A DNA stretch of 64,000 nucleotides from Halobacillus litoralis (GTDB lineage: Bacteria > Bacillota > Bacilli > Bacillales > Halobacillaceae). A program made the translations under genes and the position numbers. Within the stretch, counting starts at the first letter, position 1. Each line of letters starts with the position of its first letter. The stretch spans positions 1 through 64,000 of the forward strand of contig NZ_WMFA01000009.1 of assembly GCF_009856445.1 (NCBI RefSeq), read 5' to 3'. A model generated the notes under the pieces. That model was not told where the DNA came from, did no database searches, and saw only the letters and a program-made list of their open reading frames with translations. Below are positions 16,375-25,632 of this stretch, one piece after another.

Positions 16375-17292
16375 TTACGGTAGATCGTTACCGGCAGCGC
16401 GGTAAAGCTCGTACCATTCTTCTCTGGACAATACAATATGAGAAGCTTTGGCAATGTCCTGCATTCGCTGGGTGTTCATGGTCCCCACGACAGGTTGAAT
16501 GTTAGCAGGGTGACGCAGAATCCAGGCAATGGCGATGGCAGAATCCGTCACGTCATACTTCCCAGCAAGTTCCTGCAGTTTGGCATTCACTTCCGGAAAA
16601 GCGTCATTCCCTACAAAAGGACCTTCAATCATTCCGTGCTGGAATGGCGACCAGGCTTGAACCGTTATATCATTCAGGCGGCAGTATTCCAAAACATTGC
16701 TGTCCCTGACGATGGCCGGGTCGTTCTGCATGTTCACATTGAATCCAGCATCAATCATCGGTGTATGGACGATGCTGAGTTGCAGCTGGTTGACGATCAA
16801 GCTGTCGCCCACATATTTCTTCAGCAGTTCCATCTGCATCGGGTTTTGGTTACTGACGCCAAAGTAACGTACCTTCCCACTTTCTTTCAGTGTGGCAAAC
16901 GCTTCAGCTACTTCTTCCGGCTCCATCAATGCGTCCGGACGGTGGAGTAGAAAACTATCCAGGTAATCTGTATTCAACCGCTTCAAACTCCCGTCTACAG
17001 ACTCCAGAATGTGTTCTTTAGAAAAATCGAAGAAACCATTGCGAATGCCACACTTCGATTGAAGCATGATGTCCTCACGTGACACATCCGTCGTTTTGAG
17101 GGCGTCAGCAAATACGGATTCCGATTCGCCTTTTCCATAGATGTCCGCGTGATCAAATAAGTCGACCCCATTTTCGACCGCATTTGTAATCACTTCCGAC
17201 GCATCCTTCGTGCTCAGTTCACTCATTCTCATACAGCCGAGCGCAATCTCCCCGACCTGTAAATCACTTTTTCCTAATTGAATTTTCTTCAC
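16375..17292 (-). CDS. Aldo/keto reductase
   Basis: About 305 residues with the (beta/alpha)8 NADPH reductase fold. Visible signatures are GVDLFDHADIYGKGESE (catalytic Asp and Tyr), the Lys of LQSKCGI, the His of FLLHRPDAL, then YFGVSNQNP and the closing WILRHPANIQPVVGT with the cofactor loop. It is of the YdhF/MocA-like cytosolic group; the substrate is not predictable. The GTG at 17292 is taken as start because AAAGGTGG lies seven bases upstream. It is divergent from the P450, with a long palindrome between them. Confidence 0.85.
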   Translation of the reverse strand: MKKIQLGKSDLQVGEIALGCMRMSELSTKDASEVITNAVENGVDLFDHADIYGKGESESVFADALKTTDVSREDIMLQSKCGIRNGFFDFSKEHILESVDGSLKRLNTDYLDSFLLHRPDALMEPEEVAEAFATLKESGKVRYFGVSNQNPMQMELLKKYVGDSLIVNQLQLSIVHTPMIDAGFNVNMQNDPAIVRDSNVLEYCRLNDITVQAWSPFQHGMIEGPFVGNDAFPEVNAKLQELAGKYDVTDSAIAIAWILRHPANIQPVVGTMNTQRMQDIAKASHIVLSREEWYELYRAAGNDLP

Positions 17293-17371
17293 AATGCTTC
17301 CACCTTTCATTCCAAACCTATCTTTATCTTATCACTTTCCCTCAAAACCTTAAGAAATAACGCTTACCAGT

Positions 17372-17420
17372 AAAAGGAGTACCAGGTCATCCAGAATCTG
17401 GATGACCTGGTACTCCTTTT
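17372..17420. repeat. Perfect 49-base palindrome between divergent genes
   Basis: Two 24-base arms around one central A. The arms contain ACCAGGTCATCCAGA and run out into AAAAGG and CCTTTT. It shares the ACCAGGTCATCCA core with the palindrome at 14235-14275. Its shape is that of a bidirectional terminator, yet it lies between two divergent gene starts. Confidence 0.85.
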
Positions 17421-17488
17421 ATTTCCAATAATCCTCATTCCCTTATATACTTTAAATAAGATCGATCATTTCAGAGGAGGAACTTTGT

Positions 17489-18685
17489 ATGGGGAACATG
17501 GAAACACTGAATCAATCGAACTTCAAAAAAGGCGCCTATTCGTTTTACGAAGAGCTTCGAGAGGGTCAACCGATTTTTCCAATGAACAATGATGGCAGTA
17601 ATCACTCCTGGATGATTACAAAGTACGATCACGTGAAAGAGCTGTTGAAATCACCTAGTTTCATTAAAGACCAAAGCAAGTTATTCTCATCTTCCACCCA
17701 AGACACGGGCGAAAATGACTTCAACATCTTCCAAAACATGATGCTCGACGTGGATCCGCCCGACCATACACGCCTTCGTAAACTTGTCCAACCTTACTTC
17801 AACCCTAAAACCATTAAACAATTGGAACCAAGGATCCGTGAAATTGCAGATGATCTGTTGAACCAGATGAAACAAAAAGATACCACGGTGGATTTAATTG
17901 ATGATTATGCTTTTCCTCTGCCCATTATCGTCATCAGTGAGATGCTCGGTGTTCCCGCAGGGGACAGGGATAAATTCAGACAGTGGTCCAACACGATTGT
18001 CTCTGCCTCCAACGAAATGGACCCTGACTTCATGGTGGATGTAGAAGCGTTCACTACATACCTGACCGAGCTTTTTGAACAACGTAAAGCGGAGCCTCAG
18101 GATGATCTCGTTTCCCACCTCATCCAAACGGAAGAAGACGGGGAGCAGCTCACAAGAAATGAACTCTACTCGATGATTGTTCTGTTGATTATCGCCGGTC
18201 ATGAAACAACCGTCAATTTGATCGGGAACACGATGTTTGCCCTATTTGAGCATTCTGACCAGCTTGAAAAAGTAAAAGCTGACCCATCTCTCATACCTGG
18301 GGCCATTGAAGAAGGGCTTCGTTATTACAGCCCTGTCGATTTCTCAACGGCCAGATGGGCAGATGAGGACATTGATTTCCACGGCCAACCCATCCGACGT
18401 GGGGATTTCGTTATCGCATCGATAAGTTCCGCTAACCGTGATGAAGAAAAATTTGAACATGCTTCTCATTTTGATGTGACGAGAGAAAGAAATGCGCATG
18501 TCGCATTCGGATTCGGCATCCACTTTTGTCTCGGCGCCCCTCTCGCCCGACTCGAAGGGAAAATTGCGCTGGAAAAATTATTAACCACTTTCCCTGATAT
18601 TGATCTGAAACGCAATGGAACTCAGCCCGAATGGCGGTCTGTTTTCCTATTAAGAGGACTAGATTCCCTCCCCGTTTCTTTATAA
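17489..18685 (+). CDS. Cytochrome P450
   Basis: 398 residues, a soluble bacterial P450. The oxygen-binding I-helix is AGHETT (near residue 236), the K-helix ExxR is EEGLRY (near 273), and the haem-thiolate loop is FGFGIHFCLGAPLAR (near 339-353) with the ligand Cys. It looks closest to the CYP107/CYP109 group of bacilli, which hydroxylate fatty acids, steroids or polyketides; the substrate here is unknown. GGAGG stands before the ATG. No ferredoxin or reductase gene is adjacent, so redox partners must come from elsewhere. Confidence 0.9.
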   Translation: MGNMETLNQSNFKKGAYSFYEELREGQPIFPMNNDGSNHSWMITKYDHVKELLKSPSFIKDQSKLFSSSTQDTGENDFNIFQNMMLDVDPPDHTRLRKLVQPYFNPKTIKQLEPRIREIADDLLNQMKQKDTTVDLIDDYAFPLPIIVISEMLGVPAGDRDKFRQWSNTIVSASNEMDPDFMVDVEAFTTYLTELFEQRKAEPQDDLVSHLIQTEEDGEQLTRNELYSMIVLLIIAGHETTVNLIGNTMFALFEHSDQLEKVKADPSLIPGAIEEGLRYYSPVDFSTARWADEDIDFHGQPIRRGDFVIASISSANRDEEKFEHASHFDVTRERNAHVAFGFGIHFCLGAPLARLEGKIALEKLLTTFPDIDLKRNGTQPEWRSVFLLRGLDSLPVSL

Positions 18686-18724
18686 AAAAAGGCCACTTGA
18701 TGAACGCATCAAGTGGTTTTTCTT
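18684..18724. terminator. Bidirectional terminator
   Basis: CCACTTGATG and CATCAAGTGG with a four-base loop, flanked by A and T runs, between the convergent P450 and TspO-like genes. Confidence 0.85.
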
Positions 18725-19440
18725 CTAAATGCATAGATAAGGGTGAGCACAAAGAGAAGGCCTGCAAGAATAAAAGCGGAGTTCACAACAAGAGGGACGT
18801 CATTCCCCTGATTTTTAACCCCGATGCCGATAAACGCCCAGACAAAAACGAGCGGGTACACCCAATCATCCTGGCTCTTCATAAAGAAAACCGCAAGCAG
18901 TGTGCCCACAATCATCAACAGGATCGTCCATACAGAGGCCGAAATGCCGAATCCATCCCACCCGATATAGGTTAAGTAATAGCTGATATTCGCGATAGTC
19001 GCGACACTGATCCAGCCAAGGTAAACAGAGAACGGAAGCCGGTCGAAAAAAGAAGCATCATTTTTCTGTAAGGTTTGATACAAACGGATCAATGTTAACA
19101 GCAACGCAATCATGACCACTACCGAGATGCCGAAAAACTCATAGTGCCACATAAAGATCCAGAGAGCATTCAGCAAGCTGCTTAAGACGAACAGGCCGCT
19201 TGTCTCTTGATAAATAGGCAGGTCGCGTCTACTCTTCGGAAACTGTCGAATCACCCAGATTCCTAATAAAATGTAAATAAGTCCCCATATACTGAAAACA
19301 TAACCAGCAGGAGTGAATAACACGTTCAGACGGTTGGATATTTCACCTGTCGTCTGGCCGTTCAGAGGTAAAGCATTGGCAAGCACGTTCACAGTGACTA
19401 CAAGAATGAATGCCAGTACGTTCATGATCCATTTCCCCAT
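18709..19440 (-). CDS. Tryptophan-rich TspO/MBR-like membrane protein
   Basis: About 243 residues with seven or more membrane helices, longer than the five-helix TspO core. Trp-rich segments (FSIWGLIYILLGIW, NALWIFMWHYEFFG, YIGWDGFGIS) and the final VWAFIGIGVKNQ resemble the Bacillus proteins annotated as tryptophan-rich sensory proteins. TspO relatives bind tetrapyrroles, but for this longer branch the role is unknown. GGAGGAG just before the ATG at 19440 decides the start; the frame is open to 19488 without a site. Confidence 0.75.
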   Translation of the reverse strand: MGKWIMNVLAFILVVTVNVLANALPLNGQTTGEISNRLNVLFTPAGYVFSIWGLIYILLGIWVIRQFPKSRRDLPIYQETSGLFVLSSLLNALWIFMWHYEFFGISVVVMIALLLTLIRLYQTLQKNDASFFDRLPFSVYLGWISVATIANISYYLTYIGWDGFGISASVWTILLMIVGTLLAVFFMKSQDDWVYPLVFVWAFIGIGVKNQGNDVPLVVNSAFILAGLLFVLTLIYAFRRKTT

Positions 19441-19615
19441 AAAAACTCCTCCTCTATACTCCGATTGATACATAGTATTCCTTTTCATGCCCTAATAAAA
19501 CACGATCACCCACATCGATGAAAAAAACTCTTCTCCCATTTCGGGTTATGCATGTCCCAATTAAGGGAACAGTATAAAGGGAATTTTTTCACACTACGAA
19601 AAAGGAGTGGAAAAC

Positions 19616-20506
19616 ATGAATAACAAGCAATTTGAAAAAATGAAAAACGGTAATGGATTCATCGCGGCACTGGACCAGAGCGGTGGTAGTACACCAAAAG
19701 CACTGGCCGCTTATGGCGTCCCTGAAGATTCCTATTCCGGTGAAGATGAGATGTTCGACCTTGTCCACCAGATGCGGACAAGAATCATCACCTCTCCTTC
19801 TTTTAATGCCGACCATATTCTTGGTGCCATTCTCTTTGAGCAAACGATGGATCGTGAAATTGAAGGACAGTTCACGGCGGATTACTTGGCGAGCAAAGGC
19901 GTTGTTCCTTTTCTTAAAGTTGACAAAGGACTGGCAGAAAAAGAAAACGGTGTCCAACTCATGAAACCGATCGATGACCTGGACGAAACACTCCGTCGTG
20001 CCAATGAACGCAACATTTTCGGCACAAAGATGCGTTCTGTCATCCATGAGCCGAACCCTAGCGGAATCAAAGAAGTGGTTCAGCAGCAGTTCGACATCGG
20101 AAAAAGAATCATCGCTTCCGATCTTGTACCCATCATCGAACCAGAAGTCGATATTCACAGCAGTGACAAGGAAAAATGCGAAGAACTTCTCCGAGATGAG
20201 ATCTTGAAACACTTGAATGAGTTATCTGAAGAGGAGAACGTAATGCTGAAGCTCACGATCCCTACGCAGCCGAACGCATATAAAAAACTCGTCGATCATC
20301 CTCGAGTCGTCCGTGTCGTTGCTCTTTCCGGTGGTTATTCCCGTGAAGAAGCGAACGAGAAGCTCAAGGAAAACGATGGCGTCATTGCAAGTTTCTCCCG
20401 CGCACTTGCCGCAGACTTGAATGCCAATCAGTCTGAGGACGAATTCGATGCAGAGCTTAAGAAAGCCGTAGATTCCATCTATGATGCTTCAGTCAATAAA
20501 AAATAA
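19616..20506 (+). CDS. fda: Class I fructose-bisphosphate aldolase
   Basis: About 296 residues. It has the N-terminal [16 protein letters not shown], then [20 protein letters not shown], and the Schiff-base region [10 protein letters not shown], all typical of the short class I aldolases of staphylococci and bacilli. It splits fructose-1,6-bisphosphate into two triose phosphates without metal. AAAGGAG eight bases before the ATG at 19616 supports this start over the GTG at 19607. Upstream, GTTATG - 14 bases - GGGAAC (19545-19570) is a loose SigB-like promoter. It is a single-gene unit with a strong terminator. Confidence 0.9.
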   Translation: MNNKQFEKMKNGNGFIAALDQSGGSTPKALAAYGVPEDSYSGEDEMFDLVHQMRTRIITSPSFNADHILGAILFEQTMDREIEGQFTADYLASKGVVPFLKVDKGLAEKENGVQLMKPIDDLDETLRRANERNIFGTKMRSVIHEPNPSGIKEVVQQQFDIGKRIIASDLVPIIEPEVDIHSSDKEKCEELLRDEILKHLNELSEEENVMLKLTIPTQPNAYKKLVDHPRVVRVVALSGGYSREEANEKLKENDGVIASFSRALAADLNANQSEDEFDAELKKAVDSIYDASVNKK

Positions 20507-20513
20507 CCAGCGC

Positions 20514-20545
20514 AAAAAGGTGCGATCCTAGGATCGCACCTTTTT
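20514..20545. terminator. Bidirectional terminator
   Basis: A 32-base perfect palindrome with arms AAAAAGGTGCGATCC, between the convergent fda and cadA genes. Confidence 0.9.
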
Positions 20546-20547
20546 TA

Positions 20548-23127
20548 TTATTCATTTCTTAATAGTCTCATACTGTTGAGAATGACAAGTAAAGCTGCTC
20601 CCGTATCACTTAATACAGCCATCCATAAGGTAAGAACACCAGGGAAAATGAGTAGCAGCGCCGCAAGCTTCGTAACTAAGGAAAACCACACATTCTGTTT
20701 AATAATTTTCAAAGCTTTTCTGCTCAAACGAATGGTGTGAGGAAGCTTCTCGAGATTATCAGCCATCAAAACAATATCTGCGGTTTCCATAGCGGTATCC
20801 GTTCCCGCTCCCCCCATAGCAATCCCAAGATCAGAGGTAGCTAAAGCCGGGGCATCATTAATTCCATCTCCCACCATGGCTACACTCTTGCCTTCCGCTT
20901 GGAGCTTCTTCACAGCTGAAACCTTATCTTCTGGTAAAAGCTCAGCAAAATAACGAGTCACACCAGTTTCCCTGGCTATCTTATCAGCGGTTCCTTTATT
21001 ATCCCCTGTGAGCATCACCATTTCCTGCATCCCTACCTGTTTCAGCTTTTGAATCGACTGAACGGTGATGTCACGGATGGTATCAGCCACAGCGATGACG
21101 CCTAGAACCTTGGCTGAAGTCCCTACAACCACGATGGTGTGCCCCTCTTTTTGGTACTCAGCAATTTGATCTTTCCTATCAGTAAGAGGTACATTCATAT
21201 CTTCAAACAACTTTGGACTTCCAGCATAATATTCTGTACCATCCAACTCCGCCTTAGCCCCTTTTCCGGCGATGGTTTGATAGTTTTCCCCATCCATGGC
21301 CGCGATGTTTCGTTCGTTAGCATACGTCGTAATCGCCTGAGCTATCGGGTGGGTAGAATATTCCTCAATAGTACGCGTTATACAGATTAACTCATCTTCG
21401 CTTACGCCAATGGCCTGCACTTCAGAAACCTTTGGACGACCTTCTGTGAGCGTCCCTGTCTTATCGAAAGCGATGGCTTTGATCATTCCGGCCTTCTCCA
21501 GAAAAGTACCGCCCTTGATGAGGACCCCATTCTTAGCGGCATTCCCGATAGCTGAAACAATCGCAACTGGTGTGGAAATGACAAGCGCACAAGGACAGGC
21601 GACCACGAGTAAAGCGAGCCCTTTATACAGCCATTCTCCCCACGTACCAAAACCGAAGAGAGGCGGAAGGACCATGACCAACAGAGCGAGGGTGAAGACA
21701 AACGGCGTATAGACTCGCGCAAAACGGTCGACGAAAGCCTGGGTGGGCGCTCTTTTTTCTTGAGCCTCTTCCACGAGGTGGATGATTTTTGCGATCGTTG
21801 TATCTTCCACGAGCTTTGTGACTTCGATTTCCAACGATCCACTTTCATTCACTGTCCCTGCATAAACGATATCTCCCGTTTGTTTGTCTACAGGCAAGGA
21901 TTCTCCCGTGATTGGAGCCTGATTGACACTGGATGTACCTGTCACCACTTCACCATCCAAAGGAATTTTCTCTCCTGGTTTAACGATGATCACTTCCCCA
22001 ACCCCAACCTCTTCTACTGCTTTACGGATGAGTTCGCTGCCTGACTTGACTGTAGCCTCTTTAGGGGTGAGATTGATTAAACTTCTGATCGATTCTCGTG
22101 TCCGTTCAATCGACCGGTTTTGAAGTGTATTGCCTAATGCGAACAACCAGACGACCATGGCCCCCTCAAACCATTCCCCGATTAGAGAAGCACCGATCGC
22201 TGCCGATGCCATGAGGACGTTCATATCCAAAGAACCGCTCTTGATGGCATAAAAAGCACTTCTTGCAGGCTTGAACCCGCCAATCAAAATGGCCGCCGCA
22301 TAAAAAGCCGTTATGAATTCTGCGGGGATGCTTGTAAACGAACTTATAAATCCAAGACCAAGGAACACTCCGGAGAAAGTCGTTGTTGAGAGGCTTTTAG
22401 ATTTGTCAGCGTTCTGATTATAGCTGTCTCCTTTTCCTTCCAAGAAAGCTTGAAAACCGGCCCTGCCTACTTCTTTCATAATTTCTTTCGGAGAGGTCGT
22501 ATGCTGAATCTGCATCTTCCCTGTTGAAAATTGGACTTGCACATCCTGGACCGCAGGATTTTTGCTCAAATGCTTTTCAATCGTCATGGCACAAGAACCA
22601 CAATCCATCCCCTCAATTTTATAGGTTTGTTGATTCTGTTGGCGATTCACCCGTTCCGCTTCAAACCCTAATTTACGAATATGTTTCGGAATCTGATCAT
22701 AAAGATCCTCATTCACGGCACCTACTGTCATCTTCCCCGTTCCGTATTGAACGCTCACCGATTGGACTCCGCTGAGTTTCTGCAGACCTTTTTCAATCGT
22801 GGCGGCACAAGAAGGACAGTCCATGCCTTTGACATTGAATTTCACTTCGTTTGAGATTTCAGACTTTCCAGCATCTGCGTCTGTGGTACAGCATGAAACC
22901 TCTGTCTGCTCATTTCCACAGCAAGAGTTCTGAAGCGCTTCTTCGCTCTTTGTATCACTAGAACAACATGCGGAATTCGCCTCTGGTTCCTCCGTAGCAC
23001 TCGAACAACAAGTCGTTTGCGTCTCCACTTCTTCCTTTGCGGTGGACCTGGAACAACAAGACACCGCTTCATCTATTAAAACCTCTTCTGAACTTGAACA
23101 GCAGCTTGCTTTTTTCTCATTACTCAT
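20548..23127 (-). CDS. cadA: Cd2+/Zn2+/Pb2+-type P1B ATPase with Cys-Cys repeat tail
   Basis: 859 residues. Six Cys-Cys pairs occur in residues 9-80, about 15 apart, followed by two heavy-metal domains (GMDCPSCA near 102 and GMDCGSCA near 175). The pump core has VVACPCALVIS, AFDKTGTLTEG, MLTGDN and GDGINDAPALA. The CPC motif and the link to a CadC-type regulator point to export of Cd, Zn or Pb from the cytosol. AGAGGTGAGAGA precedes the ATG. It follows cadC by 20 bases in one operon. The length of the tail exceeds a usual CadA. Confidence 0.9.
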   Translation of the reverse strand: MSNEKKASCCSSSEEVLIDEAVSCCSRSTAKEEVETQTTCCSSATEEPEANSACCSSDTKSEEALQNSCCGNEQTEVSCCTTDADAGKSEISNEVKFNVKGMDCPSCAATIEKGLQKLSGVQSVSVQYGTGKMTVGAVNEDLYDQIPKHIRKLGFEAERVNRQQNQQTYKIEGMDCGSCAMTIEKHLSKNPAVQDVQVQFSTGKMQIQHTTSPKEIMKEVGRAGFQAFLEGKGDSYNQNADKSKSLSTTTFSGVFLGLGFISSFTSIPAEFITAFYAAAILIGGFKPARSAFYAIKSGSLDMNVLMASAAIGASLIGEWFEGAMVVWLFALGNTLQNRSIERTRESIRSLINLTPKEATVKSGSELIRKAVEEVGVGEVIIVKPGEKIPLDGEVVTGTSSVNQAPITGESLPVDKQTGDIVYAGTVNESGSLEIEVTKLVEDTTIAKIIHLVEEAQEKRAPTQAFVDRFARVYTPFVFTLALLVMVLPPLFGFGTWGEWLYKGLALLVVACPCALVISTPVAIVSAIGNAAKNGVLIKGGTFLEKAGMIKAIAFDKTGTLTEGRPKVSEVQAIGVSEDELICITRTIEEYSTHPIAQAITTYANERNIAAMDGENYQTIAGKGAKAELDGTEYYAGSPKLFEDMNVPLTDRKDQIAEYQKEGHTIVVVGTSAKVLGVIAVADTIRDITVQSIQKLKQVGMQEMVMLTGDNKGTADKIARETGVTRYFAELLPEDKVSAVKKLQAEGKSVAMVGDGINDAPALATSDLGIAMGGAGTDTAMETADIVLMADNLEKLPHTIRLSRKALKIIKQNVWFSLVTKLAALLLIFPGVLTLWMAVLSDTGAALLVILNSMRLLRNE

Positions 23128-23147
23128 TCTCTCACCTCTGTTTCTCT

Positions 23148-23519
23148 CTAAAATTCTTTAGAGTGTTGAATCGCAATAGAAACCAACTGATGCACATGAT
23201 CGTCAGCCAAAGAATAGAAAACGAGCTTCCCTTCTTTACGGTATTTAGCTAATTTCATATTTCGCAGTAATCGGAGGTGATGCGAAGCGGTCGCTGTCGT
23301 TGAACCAATAATATTCGCAACATCACACACGCAAAGCTCATTTTCAAGTGTCAGGGCATAGGCGATTTTCAAGCGTGTCGCATCAGATAAAGCTTTGAAA
23401 ATCAGCTCTACCCCAAGGACTTCATCCACCTTAGGCTGGACTCTTTGAACAAGCTCTTCATCATAACAAAAAGTATCGCACGTATCTTTTGGAGTTTTCT
23501 TTACAACTTTTTCACTCAA
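23148..23519 (-). CDS. cadC: CadC-type ArsR/SmtB metal-responsive repressor
   Basis: About 123 residues with a winged helix: ELCVCDVANIIGSTTATASHHLRLLRNM is the recognition region. Metal residues expected of CadC are present: N-terminal CDTFCYDE, the alpha3 CVCD pair, and the C-terminal DDHVHQLVSIAIQH, which matches the second zinc site. It should leave its operator when Cd, Pb or Zn binds. The start is probably TTG at 23519, with AGGTG six bases upstream; an in-frame GTG at 23528 lacks a site. A palindromic operator lies just upstream. Confidence 0.88.
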   Translation of the reverse strand: MSEKVVKKTPKDTCDTFCYDEELVQRVQPKVDEVLGVELIFKALSDATRLKIAYALTLENELCVCDVANIIGSTTATASHHLRLLRNMKLAKYRKEGKLVFYSLADDHVHQLVSIAIQHSKEF

Positions 23520-23597
23520 TCTATTCACCTACATTCAAATAATTGTTTTAATGTTTAATTACAGTGTATGCCCTTTCTTTCAACCTCGTCAATGATA

Positions 23598-23621
23598 ATA
23601 ATCAAATATTCATTTGATTAT
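23598..23621 (-). promoter_or_regulatory. Probable CadC operator
   Basis: ATAATCAAAT-ATTC-ATTTGATTAT is a perfect 10-4-10 palindrome about 80 bases upstream of cadC, with the TCAAATA half-site shape known for ArsR/CadC repressors. Confidence 0.65.
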
Positions 23622-23704
23622 ATAAATGATCTGAAGAACATGAAGCCTAATAGACATCAGGCCGTTTGACCAAAATCTCCCCTATAAGCAGAGGCACGAT
23701 CGCT

Positions 23705-23780
23705 TGGCGATTCGCTACCCCTTTGGCGCGATCCGAACCCTCTTTGGCGCGATCCGCACCTCCTTTGGCGCGACCAACAA
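23705..23780 (+). repeat. Short degenerate array of the TTTGGCGCGA repeat
   Basis: Three successive CTTTGGCGCGA units (CCCTTTGGCGCGATCCG, CCTCTTTGGCGCGATCCG, CTCCTTTGGCGCGACC) preceded by a weaker one. The same core forms the 32-unit array at 52603-53268. Confidence 0.75.
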
Positions 23781-23785
23781 AAAAA

Positions 23786-23815
23786 GCCTTCCCTCAACAA
23801 AAATTGAGAGAAGAC
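23786..23815 (-). terminator. Rho-independent terminator
   Basis: CTTCCCTCAA and TTGAGAGAAG (one wobble pair), followed on the minus strand by a run of T, directly after the gene ending at 23822. Confidence 0.7.
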
Positions 23816-23821
23816 TCCTCC

Positions 23822-25630
23822 TTACCTGAACAAATCCAACAAGCGATCCCAGAAGCTCTTTTCCTCTTCTTTCTCTGGTGCCTCTTCTTGTTCTTCGTCC
23901 TTTTTAATGCTTTCCGTCTTAATGACAAACTGCACCGATCCAACCTTTTCATTCTTCGCGGAAACGAAGGAAGCTGGTTCGAAATCGGATTTATCGTATT
24001 CTTCGACCATTTGTTCAATCTCTGAATCCATCTGACCAGGTAAATCACTGGTGCTGGACGCTAATTCAGATGTACCTTCCTGAAGTTCTGCAGCTCCATT
24101 TTCAAGTTCAGAAGTTCCGTTCGTCAAGCTTCCAATGCCGCTGTGGATGTCTCCATAAGAACCTGCCAACTGGTCAACACCACCTGTGTACTCCTTTAGT
24201 CCAGCGTGAAATTCACCATACTTCGAGGAAAGTGACTGTAAACCTTCCTGCAGTTGTTTCACAGACTCTCCGATATTCATATTTTCCATGCTGGTACCGA
24301 TTTGGTCGGCCATCGTGTTCAGGTTTGTACTCATTTCATTCAATGAACCGGCACTCTGTTCCAAGGCTGGAACTACGGCCTGATACGCTTCTTTTACATC
24401 ACCGTACGTTCCTTTTGCGGTTTGAGCGGCCTGGTATGTTTCCACAAGCTTATTAACGACTTCCGGATCAGCCCCGCTTTCACGTAGAGCCTGGATTTCC
24501 TGTTCTGAAATCTGATACCCGGGAATGGCTTCGATCGACTGACTCAACGCCTGATGGGCTTGGCTGTACTGATCCCTCAAGTTCGTCAATCCTTTTTCAA
24601 CCTCATTCAAACCTGAAGAAAGCTGACCCAAGCCCTCTTCCATTTTGGCAAAATCACTCACGTTCACTTCGCCAGATCCAGAAGCGACAGCATCGTTCAT
24701 CTGCTGCAGTGCGTTTTTGATGGAAGCGGAACCTTCCACAAGCTCTGATGAACCATTGCTTACCCCTTGAATGCCGCTGTTAAATTGTTCTGACCCGTCA
24801 TAAAGGCTTGCTGCGCCATCATTCAGTTCAGAGATTCCATTTTTGAGTTCACCGACACCTTTGTTGATTTCAGCGGTGGCATTCGATAATGAGCCCATGT
24901 CGTTCTTCATTCCGCCAATATCAGGTGCGTCAATGGACATGGAGGATGGAATCGCTGCAAATTCAATGCTTTCCATCTCCAAATCAGTGACGTCCGCCAT
25001 CAGAGTGAAACTTCCTTCTTTTTCAGGCATGACAGTGAATGTCACTTGCCGGTCTTTCCCGGCGTTTGCGACCGTTCCTTCAGGAGCCTGAATGTTTTCA
25101 TAAATCATCGAATCCAACTTCATCGTGATTTGCATCAAGTAGTTGTTGAAAAAGCTCTCATCCGCCTTTTCATTTTTCGTTGTATCAATACTCACTTTGA
25201 GCTTCCCGTCTTTTCCAACCAGCTCTTCAGGATTCATGGCTTCTCCATCTAATTGATAGGAAACATTGATATTCCATGGCAGAGGTTTGCCATCTAAATT
25301 GCCTTGATAGTAATACTCTTCTTCTTCAGCGTTCAATTCGACTTTTTCATTCTGCTGCTCAATTTCTGTAACATCCGTCAGATTTTGGACACTTGTGTAA
25401 GGGCCATAATCGACGATTTTTCCAGGCTCTTCAATTGTAAAATTGTTGACGACGTACATTTCTTCTTGATTACCGGTAGCATCGAGCGTGGTGTACACGA
25501 CTTCATGCTTTTCCGAGTAGGAGCCTTTCGATTCAGGCTCTGTTTTTCCGTTGTCTTCTGCCGATACAGGAACAGTCGGCAGGACGAGAAGAAATGCTGT
25601 GAACAGCGCTGTCGCACGTTTGAATCTCAT
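23822..25630 (-). CDS. Secreted coiled-coil partner of MMPL transporter (YhgE/Pip-like)
   Basis: About 602 residues. A signal peptide (FTAFLLVLPTVPVSA) is followed by a beta-rich domain to residue ~250 and then a long helical region with repeats such as GVGELKNGISELNDGAASLYDG and SSELVEGSASI, the pattern of YhgE/Pip-like proteins that accompany MMPL transporters. There is no clear membrane anchor; the end EKSFWDRLLDLFR is amphipathic. AAGGAGG precedes an in-frame GTG (25636) and ATG (25630). The frame starts at the stop of the transporter gene, so the two are made together. It probably extends the transporter outside the cell. Confidence 0.7.
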   Translation of the reverse strand: MRFKRATALFTAFLLVLPTVPVSAEDNGKTEPESKGSYSEKHEVVYTTLDATGNQEEMYVVNNFTIEEPGKIVDYGPYTSVQNLTDVTEIEQQNEKVELNAEEEEYYYQGNLDGKPLPWNINVSYQLDGEAMNPEELVGKDGKLKVSIDTTKNEKADESFFNNYLMQITMKLDSMIYENIQAPEGTVANAGKDRQVTFTVMPEKEGSFTLMADVTDLEMESIEFAAIPSSMSIDAPDIGGMKNDMGSLSNATAEINKGVGELKNGISELNDGAASLYDGSEQFNSGIQGVSNGSSELVEGSASIKNALQQMNDAVASGSGEVNVSDFAKMEEGLGQLSSGLNEVEKGLTNLRDQYSQAHQALSQSIEAIPGYQISEQEIQALRESGADPEVVNKLVETYQAAQTAKGTYGDVKEAYQAVVPALEQSAGSLNEMSTNLNTMADQIGTSMENMNIGESVKQLQEGLQSLSSKYGEFHAGLKEYTGGVDQLAGSYGDIHSGIGSLTNGTSELENGAAELQEGTSELASSTSDLPGQMDSEIEQMVEEYDKSDFEPASFVSAKNEKVGSVQFVIKTESIKKDEEQEEAPEKEEEKSFWDRLLDLFR

Positions 25631-25632
25631 CC

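Noticed and set aside
19589-20212. 207-codon minus-strand frame opposite fda
   Set aside because: Antisense to a clear class I aldolase; no start site or motif.
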